Positions 9,328-18,591 of a stretch of DNA of 64,000 nucleotides are shown here, one piece after another. The DNA lies in NCBI GenBank assembly GCA_963710865.1, contig CAVQBR010000002.1, forward strand, positions 1,426,001 to 1,490,000, in the 5' to 3' direction. Below the pieces are notes generated by a model. The model searched no databases, was not told the DNA's origin, and saw only the letters and a program-made list of their open reading frames with translations. Source of the stretch: PRDV01 sp963710865. Its GTDB lineage: Bacteria > Babelota > Babeliae > Babelales > Babelaceae. Made by a program: the position numbers and the translations under genes. The first letter of the stretch is position 1. Every line of letters begins with the position of its first letter.

Positions 9328-12300
9328 ATGACTTTTCAACAATTTAAAAATCTGCTTACACAAGGTGCATTTGCATGCGCTCTTCTGATTGTAATGATGC
9401 CACTTCAGGCTACTACTTATACTGTTAACAGCACAGCTGATCAGTATCCCATAGGAGATCCAGGTACTCTGCGCTGGGCAATTCAGCAGGTAAATGCTGG
9501 TCCGGGTGGTGATACGATTGTATTCGATATACCGGCAAGTGGACCAGGCTATGATCCTACAATGAATACCTGGACTATTATGCCTGTGCAGGATTTAGAC
9601 CCAATTATAAAGCAGGTAACAATTGATGGATATTCCCCTCAAATGGGGTCAATGCCCAATACGCTTACCGCAGGTGGCTCGAATGCGATACTTACCGTTG
9701 TACTCAATGGAAACAACTATTTAACCGGAGATGGGGTAACGACGGGTAATGGTTTACATTTTCTTCCTGGATCAGATGGCAGTGTGGTACAAGGTTTGGT
9801 AATTAATCAATGGCTCGATAATGGCATATTAGTAGATAGTGGAGATACTTCTCTTTCAAATGTTTCAATCCTAGGCTGCTTTATAGGTACAGATGCGAGT
9901 GGTACTCAAGAGATGGCAAATCGAACAGGAATTGGCATATCAGGCTTGATTGGCACCTGTTTCAACACGTCTATCGGAATCCGGAGTGATGGTACATCGT
10001 CTCCTGCTTATCGCAATGTTATAGCCGGAAGCTTTAGTTGGTTTCTTACTGATAGCTATGGTATACGAGGTGCAGGGGTTAGCTCATTTTTTAATGAAGG
10101 AACAACGATAATCAATAACTCTGTAGGTACAGACAAATCAGGCTCCTCTGCGCTCGGCAATTCGTCGGTTGGAATTTTGCTACGGGGTGAGTTTGATGGT
10201 AATATTTCAAGCAATCTTATATCGGGCCACAATATATTTGGTATTCGTTTACGAGCAACCAATAACGCCGTTGTTCAGGGTAACTTTATTGGTACCGACA
10301 TTACCGGGACGCTTCCGCTCGCTAATGCCAATGCAGGCATAGAGCTTGATGATAACGATTTTGGTCTAGGTAACTGTATCATGGGCAATCTCATTTCTGG
10401 AAATGGAACAGGGATTCATATTGGACAACTAGTATTGCCTGGATCAATACTTAATACGGTGCAGGGTAATTTCATAGGTACAGATGTAAGCGGAACAAAG
10501 GCTTTGCCAAATGAACGCTTCGGCATCATACTTAATGATAGTCAAAATACCATTGGTGGCCCAGAAGCAGGCCAAGCCAACGTTATCTCGGGTAACAATG
10601 GGGGTGGAATTCTTCTCTTTGGTATGGCAAATACAACTGCTAACATCGTTGCAAATAACTTGATCGGTACGGACTTTACCGGTATGCAGCCATTGCCAAA
10701 TAAAGGAGAAGGGATACAGATAGGCCTTAATGGCGGTTTAGGAGGCGTATCTGGCAATACTATTGGGTCATCGCCTCTGCTGGGCTCAACTCCAAGCTGC
10801 GCTCTTGAGAGCTCTGTCAAACGTCCTTTTAAAAAACAAATAGAGAGTGACTCGGATAGGAGGGCAGTCAAGCGCTATCTAGAACAAGAGCATGATCTGA
10901 AATCTTACTCATCTCGGGCGATGCCTCAGGTTTATAATGCTATGAAGCTATCTCTTTCTGAGCCAGCACAGGTTGCTGGGTTGAATTTTACCGCTGCAAC
11001 TATAAGCAATGCCTTAAATCCAGACATTATACCACCACAGCTCAGTGGCTGGGTTGGTCCGCAGCAATATATTCTGATGTGCTATGGCAGTATTCGAAGT
11101 TTTGACAAAACTACTGGCCAGCCAGATGGTGCACTTGATATCGATGCTGCCAACTTTTTTGGAGTTAACCTTTTTAGCGTAGTTCGTATTAATTATAGTC
11201 GCTTCCTTGACCGTTGGTTGCTTTGTTGCGAAGATAGCACGGGTCTGGAGCTTTTGGTTGTTTGGAGTGATACAGGCATAATAACATCAGAAACTGTGTG
11301 GACTTTTGCTACCTTTCCTTTTACCGACTTGGCTACGGAAGATCCTCAAGAGTTCTCCTTGGCATATCCGCAGTTAGCAGCTGACTCCAATGCTGTATAT
11401 GTTAGCATCAATATTAATCCAAATGCGCCCGGGCTTATCGTAGGTTCATCAGTGCTCGTTATTCCTAATAGTGCGATAGTTACGGGAAATACTTCACCTA
11501 CATTTACCGTATTTTCTGGAATTCTTTCTGGTCCTAATGGGGTGCTTTTTGGTGGATCTAATCCTCCCGCTGATAACTTTGATCAAAATGCCGAATTTGG
11601 GTATATTGTTCAAGCTCAGAGCTATGCTTATCCATGTCCATTTGGACCGCTCTGTTCGTATAATCAGCTTTTTTTAAATCGCATTATCAATCCAGGATCT
11701 GCTCATCCAACTCTCGGGCAAGAGATTGCTTTGGACGTGCCCCCATATGCTGATCCAGCACCTGCGCCACATAAAGGAAATCTCTATTCAATCGAAGTTT
11801 TTGAAGGTATCAATGCTATGGATCTTTTTGTAGCAGATTGCTACCTACAAGCTCCACATGTACGTAATAAGCAATTGTACGCTTGCCATCCAATCCAATT
11901 GGACAGTACAGGAACGGGAAATCCTACTGGGGATCGTGTTGGTGTTCGCTGGTATCAGTTTGATTTAACGGGCGATCCTACGGGAAATGGGTGCGGTACT
12001 GAAACCGAAACAACGTGCCCGGCGCTTGTACAGTGGGGGACGATCTATGATAACGCAGCAAGCAATCCAAAGTTTTATTACCTGCCAGCTATTATGACAA
12101 ATAAGAATGGTGATCTTGTTATCGAGGGAACGGTATCAGGAAACGATGATTATACAAATGTTTTTTATGCTGGAAGAAAAGCTCAAGATCCTTTAGGCGT
12201 ATTGCGTAATCCAGTGCTCATTACGAACAATACCAGCAATCCGTATAATCACGGGCCTCTCATTAGGACTTCACCTGGCATTGGCCAAGATTGGGGGCTG

Positions 12301-12417
12301 TTATCATCCTTAGCTCCGGATCCTAGCAATGATCTTGCTATCTGGAGTACCGGTGAATGGGCAGCTATTGAAAATGGTTGGGGGATTCAAGCAACGCAGT
12401 TGCTACCAACAAAATAA
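9328..12417 (+). CDS. Exported beta-helix protein with basic linker and C-terminal 'WGD-PDP' domain (copy 3)
   Basis: The ATG at 9328 is chosen over the longer frame because AAGGAAG precedes it at the same distance as in copies 2 and 4 and the signal peptide starts there (MTFQQFKNLLTQGAFACALL, cleavage likely after LQA). Of 1,029 residues, the N-terminal two fifths are a beta-helix with NFIGTDVSGTKALPN-type units. A shorter charged linker (FKKQIESDSDRRAVKR) sits near residues 490-525. The C-terminal domain carries GPQQYILMCYGSIRSFDK, APHVRNKQLYACH and a WGL variant of the WGD motif. It lies in tandem between copies 2 and 4, each with its own promoter-like element and terminator, so they are independent transcription units rather than an operon. 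Confidence 0.88.
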   Translation: MTFQQFKNLLTQGAFACALLIVMMPLQATTYTVNSTADQYPIGDPGTLRWAIQQVNAGPGGDTIVFDIPASGPGYDPTMNTWTIMPVQDLDPIIKQVTIDGYSPQMGSMPNTLTAGGSNAILTVVLNGNNYLTGDGVTTGNGLHFLPGSDGSVVQGLVINQWLDNGILVDSGDTSLSNVSILGCFIGTDASGTQEMANRTGIGISGLIGTCFNTSIGIRSDGTSSPAYRNVIAGSFSWFLTDSYGIRGAGVSSFFNEGTTIINNSVGTDKSGSSALGNSSVGILLRGEFDGNISSNLISGHNIFGIRLRATNNAVVQGNFIGTDITGTLPLANANAGIELDDNDFGLGNCIMGNLISGNGTGIHIGQLVLPGSILNTVQGNFIGTDVSGTKALPNERFGIILNDSQNTIGGPEAGQANVISGNNGGGILLFGMANTTANIVANNLIGTDFTGMQPLPNKGEGIQIGLNGGLGGVSGNTIGSSPLLGSTPSCALESSVKRPFKKQIESDSDRRAVKRYLEQEHDLKSYSSRAMPQVYNAMKLSLSEPAQVAGLNFTAATISNALNPDIIPPQLSGWVGPQQYILMCYGSIRSFDKTTGQPDGALDIDAANFFGVNLFSVVRINYSRFLDRWLLCCEDSTGLELLVVWSDTGIITSETVWTFATFPFTDLATEDPQEFSLAYPQLAADSNAVYVSININPNAPGLIVGSSVLVIPNSAIVTGNTSPTFTVFSGILSGPNGVLFGGSNPPADNFDQNAEFGYIVQAQSYAYPCPFGPLCSYNQLFLNRIINPGSAHPTLGQEIALDVPPYADPAPAPHKGNLYSIEVFEGINAMDLFVADCYLQAPHVRNKQLYACHPIQLDSTGTGNPTGDRVGVRWYQFDLTGDPTGNGCGTETETTCPALVQWGTIYDNAASNPKFYYLPAIMTNKNGDLVIEGTVSGNDDYTNVFYAGRKAQDPLGVLRNPVLITNNTSNPYNHGPLIRTSPGIGQDWGLLSSLAPDPSNDLAIWSTGEWAAIENGWGIQATQLLPTK

Positions 12418-12433
12418 ACGAGATTATCGCAGG

Positions 12434-12466
12434 GCCCGCACACACATAAAGAGTGTGGGGGCTTTC
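12434..12466 (+). terminator. Probable terminator of copy 3
   Basis: GCCCGCACAC pairs with GTGTGGGGGC apart from one mismatch, followed by TTTCT, 16 bases after the stop. Confidence 0.7.
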
Positions 12467-12612
12467 TCATGCAAAAAAGTCTCAATCACTGGGAAGTTCT
12501 ACTCATGCGCTTAAGGATGTGTCAGGGGTGATTCTTTGGCTTATTTTGCTCTGTTTAGTATTTTTTCAGGTGCGAGCTTGAAGTTAATTTATGCTCAGTT
12601 TTTTGGTAATTC

Positions 12613-12642
12613 TTGAATTTTCGTATCTCAAAAGAGTAAGCT
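12613..12642 (+). promoter_or_regulatory. Candidate promoter of surface-protein copy 4
   Basis: TTGAAT, an 18-base spacer ending CTCAAAAGAG, TAAGCT. Same spacing as the other paralogues. Confidence 0.55.
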
Positions 12643-12778
12643 TTTTTAAGAGTAGTCTATGAGGATATCAAAGCCGGATACAAAGAGTATTTACTAACTG
12701 CGACGGTGTATCATTGAGTCACAGCAAAAGCCGAACGTAGGAAAATTATTACAACAAATTATCTATCAAGGAAGCACA

Positions 12779-15700
12779 ATGACTTTTCAACATTTTAAGA
12801 ATCTGCTTACTCAAGGAGCATTTGCATGCGCTCTTCTGATTCTAATGATGCCACTGCAGGCTACAACTTATACCGTTACGAGTACAGCTGATGAGTATCC
12901 CATCGGAAACCCAGGTACACTACGCTGGGCAATCCAGCAGGTAAATGCTGGTACAGGTGGTGATACAATTGTATTTGATATACCGGCAAGTGGACCAGGC
13001 TACGATCCAGCGACAAATACGTGGACAATTACGCCTGTGATGGATTTAGACCCAATTATAAAGCAGGTAACGATTGATGGATATTCTCCTCAAATGGGGT
13101 CAACACCCAATACGCTTCCGGTCGGTTCTAATGCCGTACTTACTGTTGTACTCAATGGGAACAACTATTTAACAGGAGATGGAGTAACGACGGGTAATGG
13201 TTTACATTTTCTTCCTGGCTCAGACGGGAGTGTTGTAACAGGCTTAGTAATCAATCAGTGGCTCGATAATGGTATTTTAGTAGATAGCGGAACTGATCCC
13301 TTACTTACTCTTTCAAATATTTCCATTGTTGGCTGCTTTATTGGTACGGATGCGAGTGGTACTCAAGAGATGGCAAATCGAACGGGGATTGGTATATCAG
13401 GAAATATTAGCACCTGTATAAACACGTCAATTGGGGTTTTGAGTGATGGTACATCGTCTCCTGCATATCTCAATATTATTGTAGGGAGCTTTAGCAGTGC
13501 TGTCGCTGATAGTTATGGAATAGAAGGAGGGTGTATTAGTTCATTTGCCAATGTAGCAAATAATGTCCAGAACAATTATATTGGCACGGATAGAACTGGC
13601 ACAAAAGCTCTTGGCAATACAGCAATAGCATTACACCTGAGGTTTGATTTTGCAGACACTGTTGTTGGTAATCTTATTTCGGGGAGTTCCGTTTTTGGGA
13701 TTCGCTTGAGAGCGTGCTCGCAAGGGCTGGTCCAGGGTAATTATATTGGAACCGATAGCTCGGGTACCAAGCCACTGGGTAACGGGAATGCAGGAATAGA
13801 AATTGATGGGAGCTTCCTAGATATTGGTGGCATCACAGGAAATAGCATATTGAACAATTTGATCTCAGGTAATGGGGCTGGTATTCATATAGGTCAAATA
13901 ATCGATGCTGGAGCTATTCTCAATACTGTGCAAGGTAATTTCATAGGTACCGATTTAACGGGGACTCAAGCACTCCCTAACACACGGTATGGTCTTGAAA
14001 TAAATGAGGGCCAAAATACTATTGGCGGCTCTGAGCTTACTCAGACAAATATCATCTCGGGTAATGTGAAGGGCGGAATTCTTATCTATTCTGTTAATGG
14101 TACAGGCAACATAGTTGGTGGCAATCTTGTAGGAACAGATAGCGCTGGCCGTCTTTCATTGTCAAATAATGGAAATGGGATCCAGATAGGACTTAATGGC
14201 GGGCTTGGGGGAGCCTCAGGAAATCTCATAGGAGCGGCATCTTCGCTCATGGGCCTTCGGAGCAGCACATTCGATCTGGACTCGTTTAAAAAAGCAAAAG
14301 CTAAGATTAAGCAAAGACAGTCACGTAGGATGTCTAAGCGACGTAAGCCACAGGGTGCAGTGCCTGTCGCGTCGCAATGCCCACTAGGTTTCTCGCTACC
14401 ACAGATAGATAAAACAATGAAGCAGCTCCCTTCTCAGCCAGCTCAAACTATTGGCTTGAATTTTACTGCGGCTGCTGAGAGTAACGTTTTAAATGCAATT
14501 ATAACACCACCAAATCAGAATGGCTGGGTTGGTCCCCAGCAGTATATTTTGATGTGTTTTGGCATTATTCGTAGCTTTGATAAGGCTACTGGAGAGCCAG
14601 ATGGTGTACTTACTATTGATGCTTTAAGTTTCTTTGGCGTGGAAGCTAATAATGTTCGTATCAATTACAGCCGCTTTCTTGATCGTTGGCTGTTGAGCTG
14701 TGAAACTATTAATCCAGCCCTTGGCTATTTTACAGAGCTCCTTGTTGCTTGGAGTGATTCCGGTGTAATCACACCAGAAACTGTCTGGACAATGAGCGTG
14801 GTATCTAACGCTGAGCTCGTACCCCAAAATGCTTCTGGTCTTCCTGCGGTTGTTGATTATAATCAGTTAGCAACTGATGTAAATGCTGTGTATATTAGCC
14901 TAGATTCTTTTGATGCTACCACGGGAAACTTCTTTGGAACTTCAACGCTCGTGATCCCCAATAATTCAATAATTACGGGAAATACGTCACCAGCATTCAC
15001 GGTGTTTCCGGGGATTCTTCCTGGCTTAAATCCAGCCCTTTTTGGCACGCTTACTCCGCCAGCTGACAACTTCGATGCAAACGCGCAATTCGGGTATCTC
15101 ATACATGCCGACAATTTTGAATACCCATCAGGATTTACCTATAATCAGCTTTCTTTCTATCGCATTCTCAATCCGGGATCGGCAGTTCCAACACTTGGAC
15201 AAGAAATTGCTTTGGATGTTCCGAGCTATGCTGATCCAGCAAATGCTCCTCATAAAGGAAATCTCTACACGCTCAATTTGGGAGGTGTCAATGCTATGTA
15301 TCTGCAAACTGGCATCGGTGCAGGCTTAACTGCTCCTCATGTGCGTAATAAGCAGTTGTATGTCTGTCATAATATCCAAGTTGATAATACTGGAAATGGC
15401 ACTCCTTTAGGAGACCGTGTCGGTGTACACTGGTATCAGTTTGATTTAACCGGTGATCCAACAGGTAATGGATGTGGCGTTGAAACGGAAACAACCTGTC
15501 CAGCACTTGTGCAATGGGGTACGCTCTTTGATAGCGCAGAAGATAATCCAAAGTTTTATTACATTCCGGCCATCATGACAAATAAGAATGGTGATCTTGT
15601 TATCGAAGGAACTGTATCGGGTGCTAATGATTTCACGAATGTGTTCTATGCAGGACGTAAAGCTACTGATCCCTTAGGCGCCTTGCGTGATCCAGTTTTA

Positions 15701-15901
15701 GTTACTAACAATACAAGTAATCCCTATAATCATGGACCACTTAATGATCCTACTAATGGCAATATTGGCCAGCTCTGGGGAGACGAGTCATCCTTAGCTC
15801 CTGATCCAAGCAATGATCTAATTATTTGGAGTACTGGCGAATGGGCTGCCCTTGTAAATGGTTGGGGGATTCAAGCAACGCAGTTGCTTCCAATAAAATA
15901 A
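12779..15901 (+). CDS. Exported beta-helix protein with basic linker and C-terminal 'WGD-PDP' domain (copy 4)
   Basis: The protein has 1,040 residues. The start ATG follows AAGGAAG and opens a signal peptide (MTFQHFKNLLTQGAFACALL; likely cleavage after LQA). The CSLREA-like start and beta-helix units (NYIGTDRTGTKALGN, NYIGTDSSGTKPLGN) are followed by the most strongly basic linker of the plus-strand copies (KKAKAKIKQRQSRRMSKRRK, about residues 503-522). The C-terminal domain has GPQQYILMCFGIIRSFDK, NYSRFLDRW, APHVRNKQLYVCH and ends with WGD, APDPSND and NGWG. Relative to copies 2 and 3 the middle of the helix has diverged most, which suggests variation in the exposed region while both ends are kept. 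Confidence 0.88.
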   Translation: MTFQHFKNLLTQGAFACALLILMMPLQATTYTVTSTADEYPIGNPGTLRWAIQQVNAGTGGDTIVFDIPASGPGYDPATNTWTITPVMDLDPIIKQVTIDGYSPQMGSTPNTLPVGSNAVLTVVLNGNNYLTGDGVTTGNGLHFLPGSDGSVVTGLVINQWLDNGILVDSGTDPLLTLSNISIVGCFIGTDASGTQEMANRTGIGISGNISTCINTSIGVLSDGTSSPAYLNIIVGSFSSAVADSYGIEGGCISSFANVANNVQNNYIGTDRTGTKALGNTAIALHLRFDFADTVVGNLISGSSVFGIRLRACSQGLVQGNYIGTDSSGTKPLGNGNAGIEIDGSFLDIGGITGNSILNNLISGNGAGIHIGQIIDAGAILNTVQGNFIGTDLTGTQALPNTRYGLEINEGQNTIGGSELTQTNIISGNVKGGILIYSVNGTGNIVGGNLVGTDSAGRLSLSNNGNGIQIGLNGGLGGASGNLIGAASSLMGLRSSTFDLDSFKKAKAKIKQRQSRRMSKRRKPQGAVPVASQCPLGFSLPQIDKTMKQLPSQPAQTIGLNFTAAAESNVLNAIITPPNQNGWVGPQQYILMCFGIIRSFDKATGEPDGVLTIDALSFFGVEANNVRINYSRFLDRWLLSCETINPALGYFTELLVAWSDSGVITPETVWTMSVVSNAELVPQNASGLPAVVDYNQLATDVNAVYISLDSFDATTGNFFGTSTLVIPNNSIITGNTSPAFTVFPGILPGLNPALFGTLTPPADNFDANAQFGYLIHADNFEYPSGFTYNQLSFYRILNPGSAVPTLGQEIALDVPSYADPANAPHKGNLYTLNLGGVNAMYLQTGIGAGLTAPHVRNKQLYVCHNIQVDNTGNGTPLGDRVGVHWYQFDLTGDPTGNGCGVETETTCPALVQWGTLFDSAEDNPKFYYIPAIMTNKNGDLVIEGTVSGANDFTNVFYAGRKATDPLGALRDPVLVTNNTSNPYNHGPLNDPTNGNIGQLWGDESSLAPDPSNDLIIWSTGEWAALVNGWGIQATQLLPIK

Positions 15902-15915
15902 CCGAAGATTAGTAT

Positions 15916-15947
15916 CACAGGCCCTCCCTTTTTTCTGAGGGCCTGTG
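15916..15947 (+). terminator. Hairpin terminator of copy 4
   Basis: Perfect 11-bp stem CACAGGCCCTC with complement GAGGGCCTGTG, loop CCTTTTTTCT. The T-run lies in the loop and none follows the stem, so efficiency is uncertain. Confidence 0.65.
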
Positions 15948-16012
15948 AACGAATTATTAATGCTTACCAAATTAGCCTGGTTCGATTAAATGTTCTGCGT
16001 TTTTTGCTTCTT

Positions 16013-16042
16013 TTGCAAAAATTGTTACACTGGTTCTATGCT
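16013..16042 (+). promoter_or_regulatory. Candidate recA promoter
   Basis: TTGCAA, 18 bases, then TATGCT, about 35 bases before the chosen recA start. I see no LexA-type operator palindrome in the interval. Confidence 0.4.
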
Positions 16043-16076
16043 AGTTTAAATGTTTAAGGCCGAAAGAAGCTTTACG

Positions 16077-17162
16077 ATGAATGACAAAAAAATTAAAGAA
16101 GTACCTATGCAAATAGATCCTGCAAAAAGCAAAGTCCTCGATGTCGTGCTTGCGCAGATTGATAAGCAGTACGGCAAGGGCTCCGTTATGCGACTGGGGC
16201 AGTCTGCTTCTATCTCCGTAGATACTATTTCTTCAGGTTCGTTGCTGATAGACCATGCTCTGGGAATTAATGGGTTCCCTCGTGGGCGAATGATTGAAAT
16301 ATATGGACCGGAATCGTCGGGTAAAACAACGCTTGCATTGCAAGCAATTGCTCAAGCACAAAAGAAAGGTGGCATTTGTGCCTTTATAGATGCTGAGCAT
16401 GCTTTAGATCCTGTGTATGCTGCTAAACTAGGTATTAATACCAATGATTTGTTAATTTCTCAACCCGATTATGGTGAGCAAGCATTAGATATTGCTGAAA
16501 TGCTTATTCGTTCCGGTGCAGTTGATATTATTGTTGTTGACTCTGTTGCAGCTTTGGTTCCGAAAGCTGAGCTTGAAGGCGATATGGGTGATGTGCATGT
16601 AGGGTTACAGGCTCGATTGATGTCTCAAGCACTGAGAAAGTTAACACCGGTTGTGCATAAGTCTAAGACAGTTCTTATTTTTATTAACCAAATTCGTCAA
16701 AATATTAATGCTATGGCCTTCGCTAATAAGGAAGTTACCACGGGTGGTAATGCCCTGAAATTCTACGCATCCTTGCGGCTTGATGTTCGGCGTATTGAGA
16801 GCTTAAAACGAGATGATGTGAACATTGGTAACCGTATTGCAGTTAAGATTGTGAAGAACAAGATGGCTCCCCCATTTAAGAGAGCTGAAGTTGATCTTAT
16901 CTTTAATGAAGGTGTGTCAAAAGAGTTAGATCTTATAGATGCAGCAGTTCAGTTTGGGGTAATTAAGCAAGCTGGCTCATGGTTCTCCTATGGGAATGAA
17001 AAACTAGCCCAAGGGCGAGAGCAACTGAAATTATTATTAAGAGAAAAGAAAGAGCTTGCTGAAGTTCTGAGAAAGAAAGTATTAGAGGTAATTACTGTGC
17101 CGGTAAGTGAACCTGCAGCATCTGATGTTTCTGTAGAACCGGCTCAGGAAGTAGTACTATAA
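16077..17162 (+). CDS. recA: Recombinase RecA
   Basis: RecA forms ATP-dependent filaments on single-stranded DNA for homologous recombination and repair. The 361-residue protein shows the Walker A motif GPESSGKTTL, the MAW-type GKGSVMRLG start, Walker B region IIVVDSVAALVPKAELEG, and the DNA-binding loop region ending TTGGNALKFYAS. The conserved core continues to GSWFSYG and the C-terminus is a short acidic tail. The longest frame starts at 16050. I prefer the ATG at 16077 (MNDKKIKEV) because AAAGAAG precedes it; 16107 is a further possibility. infC starts 23 bases downstream, so recA may be cotranscribed with the translation genes. Confidence 0.96.
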   Translation: MNDKKIKEVPMQIDPAKSKVLDVVLAQIDKQYGKGSVMRLGQSASISVDTISSGSLLIDHALGINGFPRGRMIEIYGPESSGKTTLALQAIAQAQKKGGICAFIDAEHALDPVYAAKLGINTNDLLISQPDYGEQALDIAEMLIRSGAVDIIVVDSVAALVPKAELEGDMGDVHVGLQARLMSQALRKLTPVVHKSKTVLIFINQIRQNINAMAFANKEVTTGGNALKFYASLRLDVRRIESLKRDDVNIGNRIAVKIVKNKMAPPFKRAEVDLIFNEGVSKELDLIDAAVQFGVIKQAGSWFSYGNEKLAQGREQLKLLLREKKELAEVLRKKVLEVITVPVSEPAASDVSVEPAQEVVL

Positions 17163-17185
17163 TTAAAACGATAAGGTGTTAGAGA

Positions 17186-17728
17186 TTGAAAGCACGAGAA
17201 GGGGCAACAAGCCAACCTATAAATGAGAAAATACGGTTTGATAAACTGCAAGTGATTTCCCACGATGGAAAGAACTTGGGTGTAATTTCTCGAGATGAAG
17301 CATTAAAACTTGCTCGGCAAGCGGAATTAGACTTAGTATTGATAGCAGAATCGGGTAGTGAGAATATGCCCGTGGCTAAGATTATGGACTTTGGAAAAGC
17401 ATTGTATGCAAAACGAAAGCAGCAGGCCGAGGCGAAGAAAAGCCAGAAGATTATCCAGGTCAAAGAGATTAAAATGCGCCCGAAGATAGGCGAGCATGAT
17501 TATCAAACGAAGGTGAACCAAGCGATTGATTTTCTGAAAGATGGTAAGCATGTAAAGATAACGCTCATGTTTAAAGGGCGTGAAGCAGCAATGAGAGAGG
17601 AGCGCGGTGAAGAGCTTTTTAGGAAACTAGATGAGTCCTTTGCAAATGCCGGCCTGACCAAAATAGCTGCTGAAAAAGATTCGAAGGCCGCGCAATTATG
17701 GTCGCGGGTATATTTATTGAAAAAGTAA
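17186..17728 (+). CDS. infC: Translation initiation factor IF-3
   Basis: IF-3 binds the 30S subunit, prevents premature 50S joining and checks start-codon pairing. The 180-residue protein has the IF-3 N-domain (PINEKIRFDKLQVI, GVISRDEALKLA, VAKIMDFGKALYAKRKQ) and C-domain (IKMRPKIGEHDYQTKVNQA, VKITLMFKGREAA). The only suitable start is TTG at 17186 with AAGGTG upstream. Rare infC start codons are known to allow feedback control by IF-3 (AUU in E. coli), so the TTG may be functional. It leads the classic infC-rpmI-rplT cluster. Confidence 0.96.
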   Translation: MKAREGATSQPINEKIRFDKLQVISHDGKNLGVISRDEALKLARQAELDLVLIAESGSENMPVAKIMDFGKALYAKRKQQAEAKKSQKIIQVKEIKMRPKIGEHDYQTKVNQAIDFLKDGKHVKITLMFKGREAAMREERGEELFRKLDESFANAGLTKIAAEKDSKAAQLWSRVYLLKK

Positions 17729-17738
17729 GGGAACACAT

Positions 17739-17933
17739 ATGCCGAAATTAAAAACCCATTCAGGGGCAAAGAAGAGATTTAGGAAGTTAAAGAATGGCCT
17801 GGTTAAAGCGGCTCGTCCGTATCGCCGCCATTTACTAACAAAGAAATCAAGGAAAACAAAGCGTAATCTGCGTACGACGTTGTATATTGCAGCGCCGGAC
17901 CGTAATCACGTGAATTCCTTGTTACCGTATTAA
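17739..17933 (+). CDS. rpmI: 50S ribosomal protein L35
   Basis: A 64-residue, very basic protein starting MPKLKTHSGAKKRFRKL, the L35 signature, with TKKSRKTKRNLR in the middle. It lies 10 bases after infC and 26 before rplT. Confidence 0.96.
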   Translation: MPKLKTHSGAKKRFRKLKNGLVKAARPYRRHLLTKKSRKTKRNLRTTLYIAAPDRNHVNSLLPY

Positions 17934-17959
17934 GACTATAAACAGAACGAGGTTGGAAT

Positions 17960-18313
17960 ATGAGTCGCGTTAAACGTGGTACCGTAACGAAAAAACGGCA
18001 CAAGAAATTACTTAAGCAAACGAAGGGCTTTTGGGGACAGCGTAAAAACGTCTTCAAGCGAGCAAAAGAAACCTTGCTCAGAGCTATGGCATTTGCCTTT
18101 GTAGGGCGTAAGCATAGGAAGAGAGATATGCGTTCACTCTTTATCATGCGTATTAAGGCTGCAGCAGAACGAAGCGGCGCCAAATATAATACATTTATGC
18201 ATGGACTGAAGGAATCGGGTATTCTTTTAAATCGCAAGATGTTAAGTCAACTTGCAGTATATGATCCTCAGGTGTTTAATCAGTTAGTGGGCATGGTCCA
18301 CAAGACAGCGTAG
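17960..18313 (+). CDS. rplT: 50S ribosomal protein L20
   Basis: A 117-residue L20, an early 23S rRNA-binding assembly protein. It has MSRVKRGTVTKKRHKKLLK, the conserved GFWGQRKNVFKRAKE, FVGRKHRKRDMR, and the C-terminal NRKMLSQLAVYDPQVFNQLV. Its position after rpmI is the usual order. In E. coli and Bacillus L20 or its leader regulates this cluster; I do not see a clear leader structure here. Confidence 0.97.
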   Translation: MSRVKRGTVTKKRHKKLLKQTKGFWGQRKNVFKRAKETLLRAMAFAFVGRKHRKRDMRSLFIMRIKAAAERSGAKYNTFMHGLKESGILLNRKMLSQLAVYDPQVFNQLVGMVHKTA

Positions 18314-18321
18314 GATAGAGT

Positions 18322-18591
18322 ATGGAATCGGTTAATCCGCTTGAAAAATTGAATGTGCTTGAAAAGAAGGTAGCTTCATTAATTGAGCTTATTAAAGCAG
18401 AAAAGGCTACAAATGCTCTCTTAATGGAGGAGAATGAAGCATTAAGTGGGCGATTAGGTGCCCTTGAAAACTCATTGCTTAAAGAATCGAAGAGTATTGA
18501 GGAGTTGAACCAAGAACGAGCGATGACGCGCATGATGGTCGATGAACTCATAAGCAGTATAGATAAGCTGGTTGAAGAGCAGCGCGTATGA
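18322..18591 (+). CDS. Small coiled-coil protein, ZapB-like by position
   Basis: An 89-residue protein, almost entirely predicted coiled coil (heptad-like Leu/Ile through LEKLNVLEKKVASLIELIK and beyond). It starts 8 bases after rplT and overlaps zapA by 4 bases (ATGA), which implies translational coupling. Size, coiled coil and coupling to zapA fit a ZapB-like division factor, but this is inferred from context and not from a diagnostic motif. Confidence 0.6.
   Translation: MESVNPLEKLNVLEKKVASLIELIKAEKATNALLMEENEALSGRLGALENSLLKESKSIEELNQERAMTRMMVDELISSIDKLVEEQRV

Noticed and set aside
15955..16000. GGTTCGATT resembling a tRNA T-loop
   Set aside because: No matching acceptor, D or anticodon arms can be built around it.
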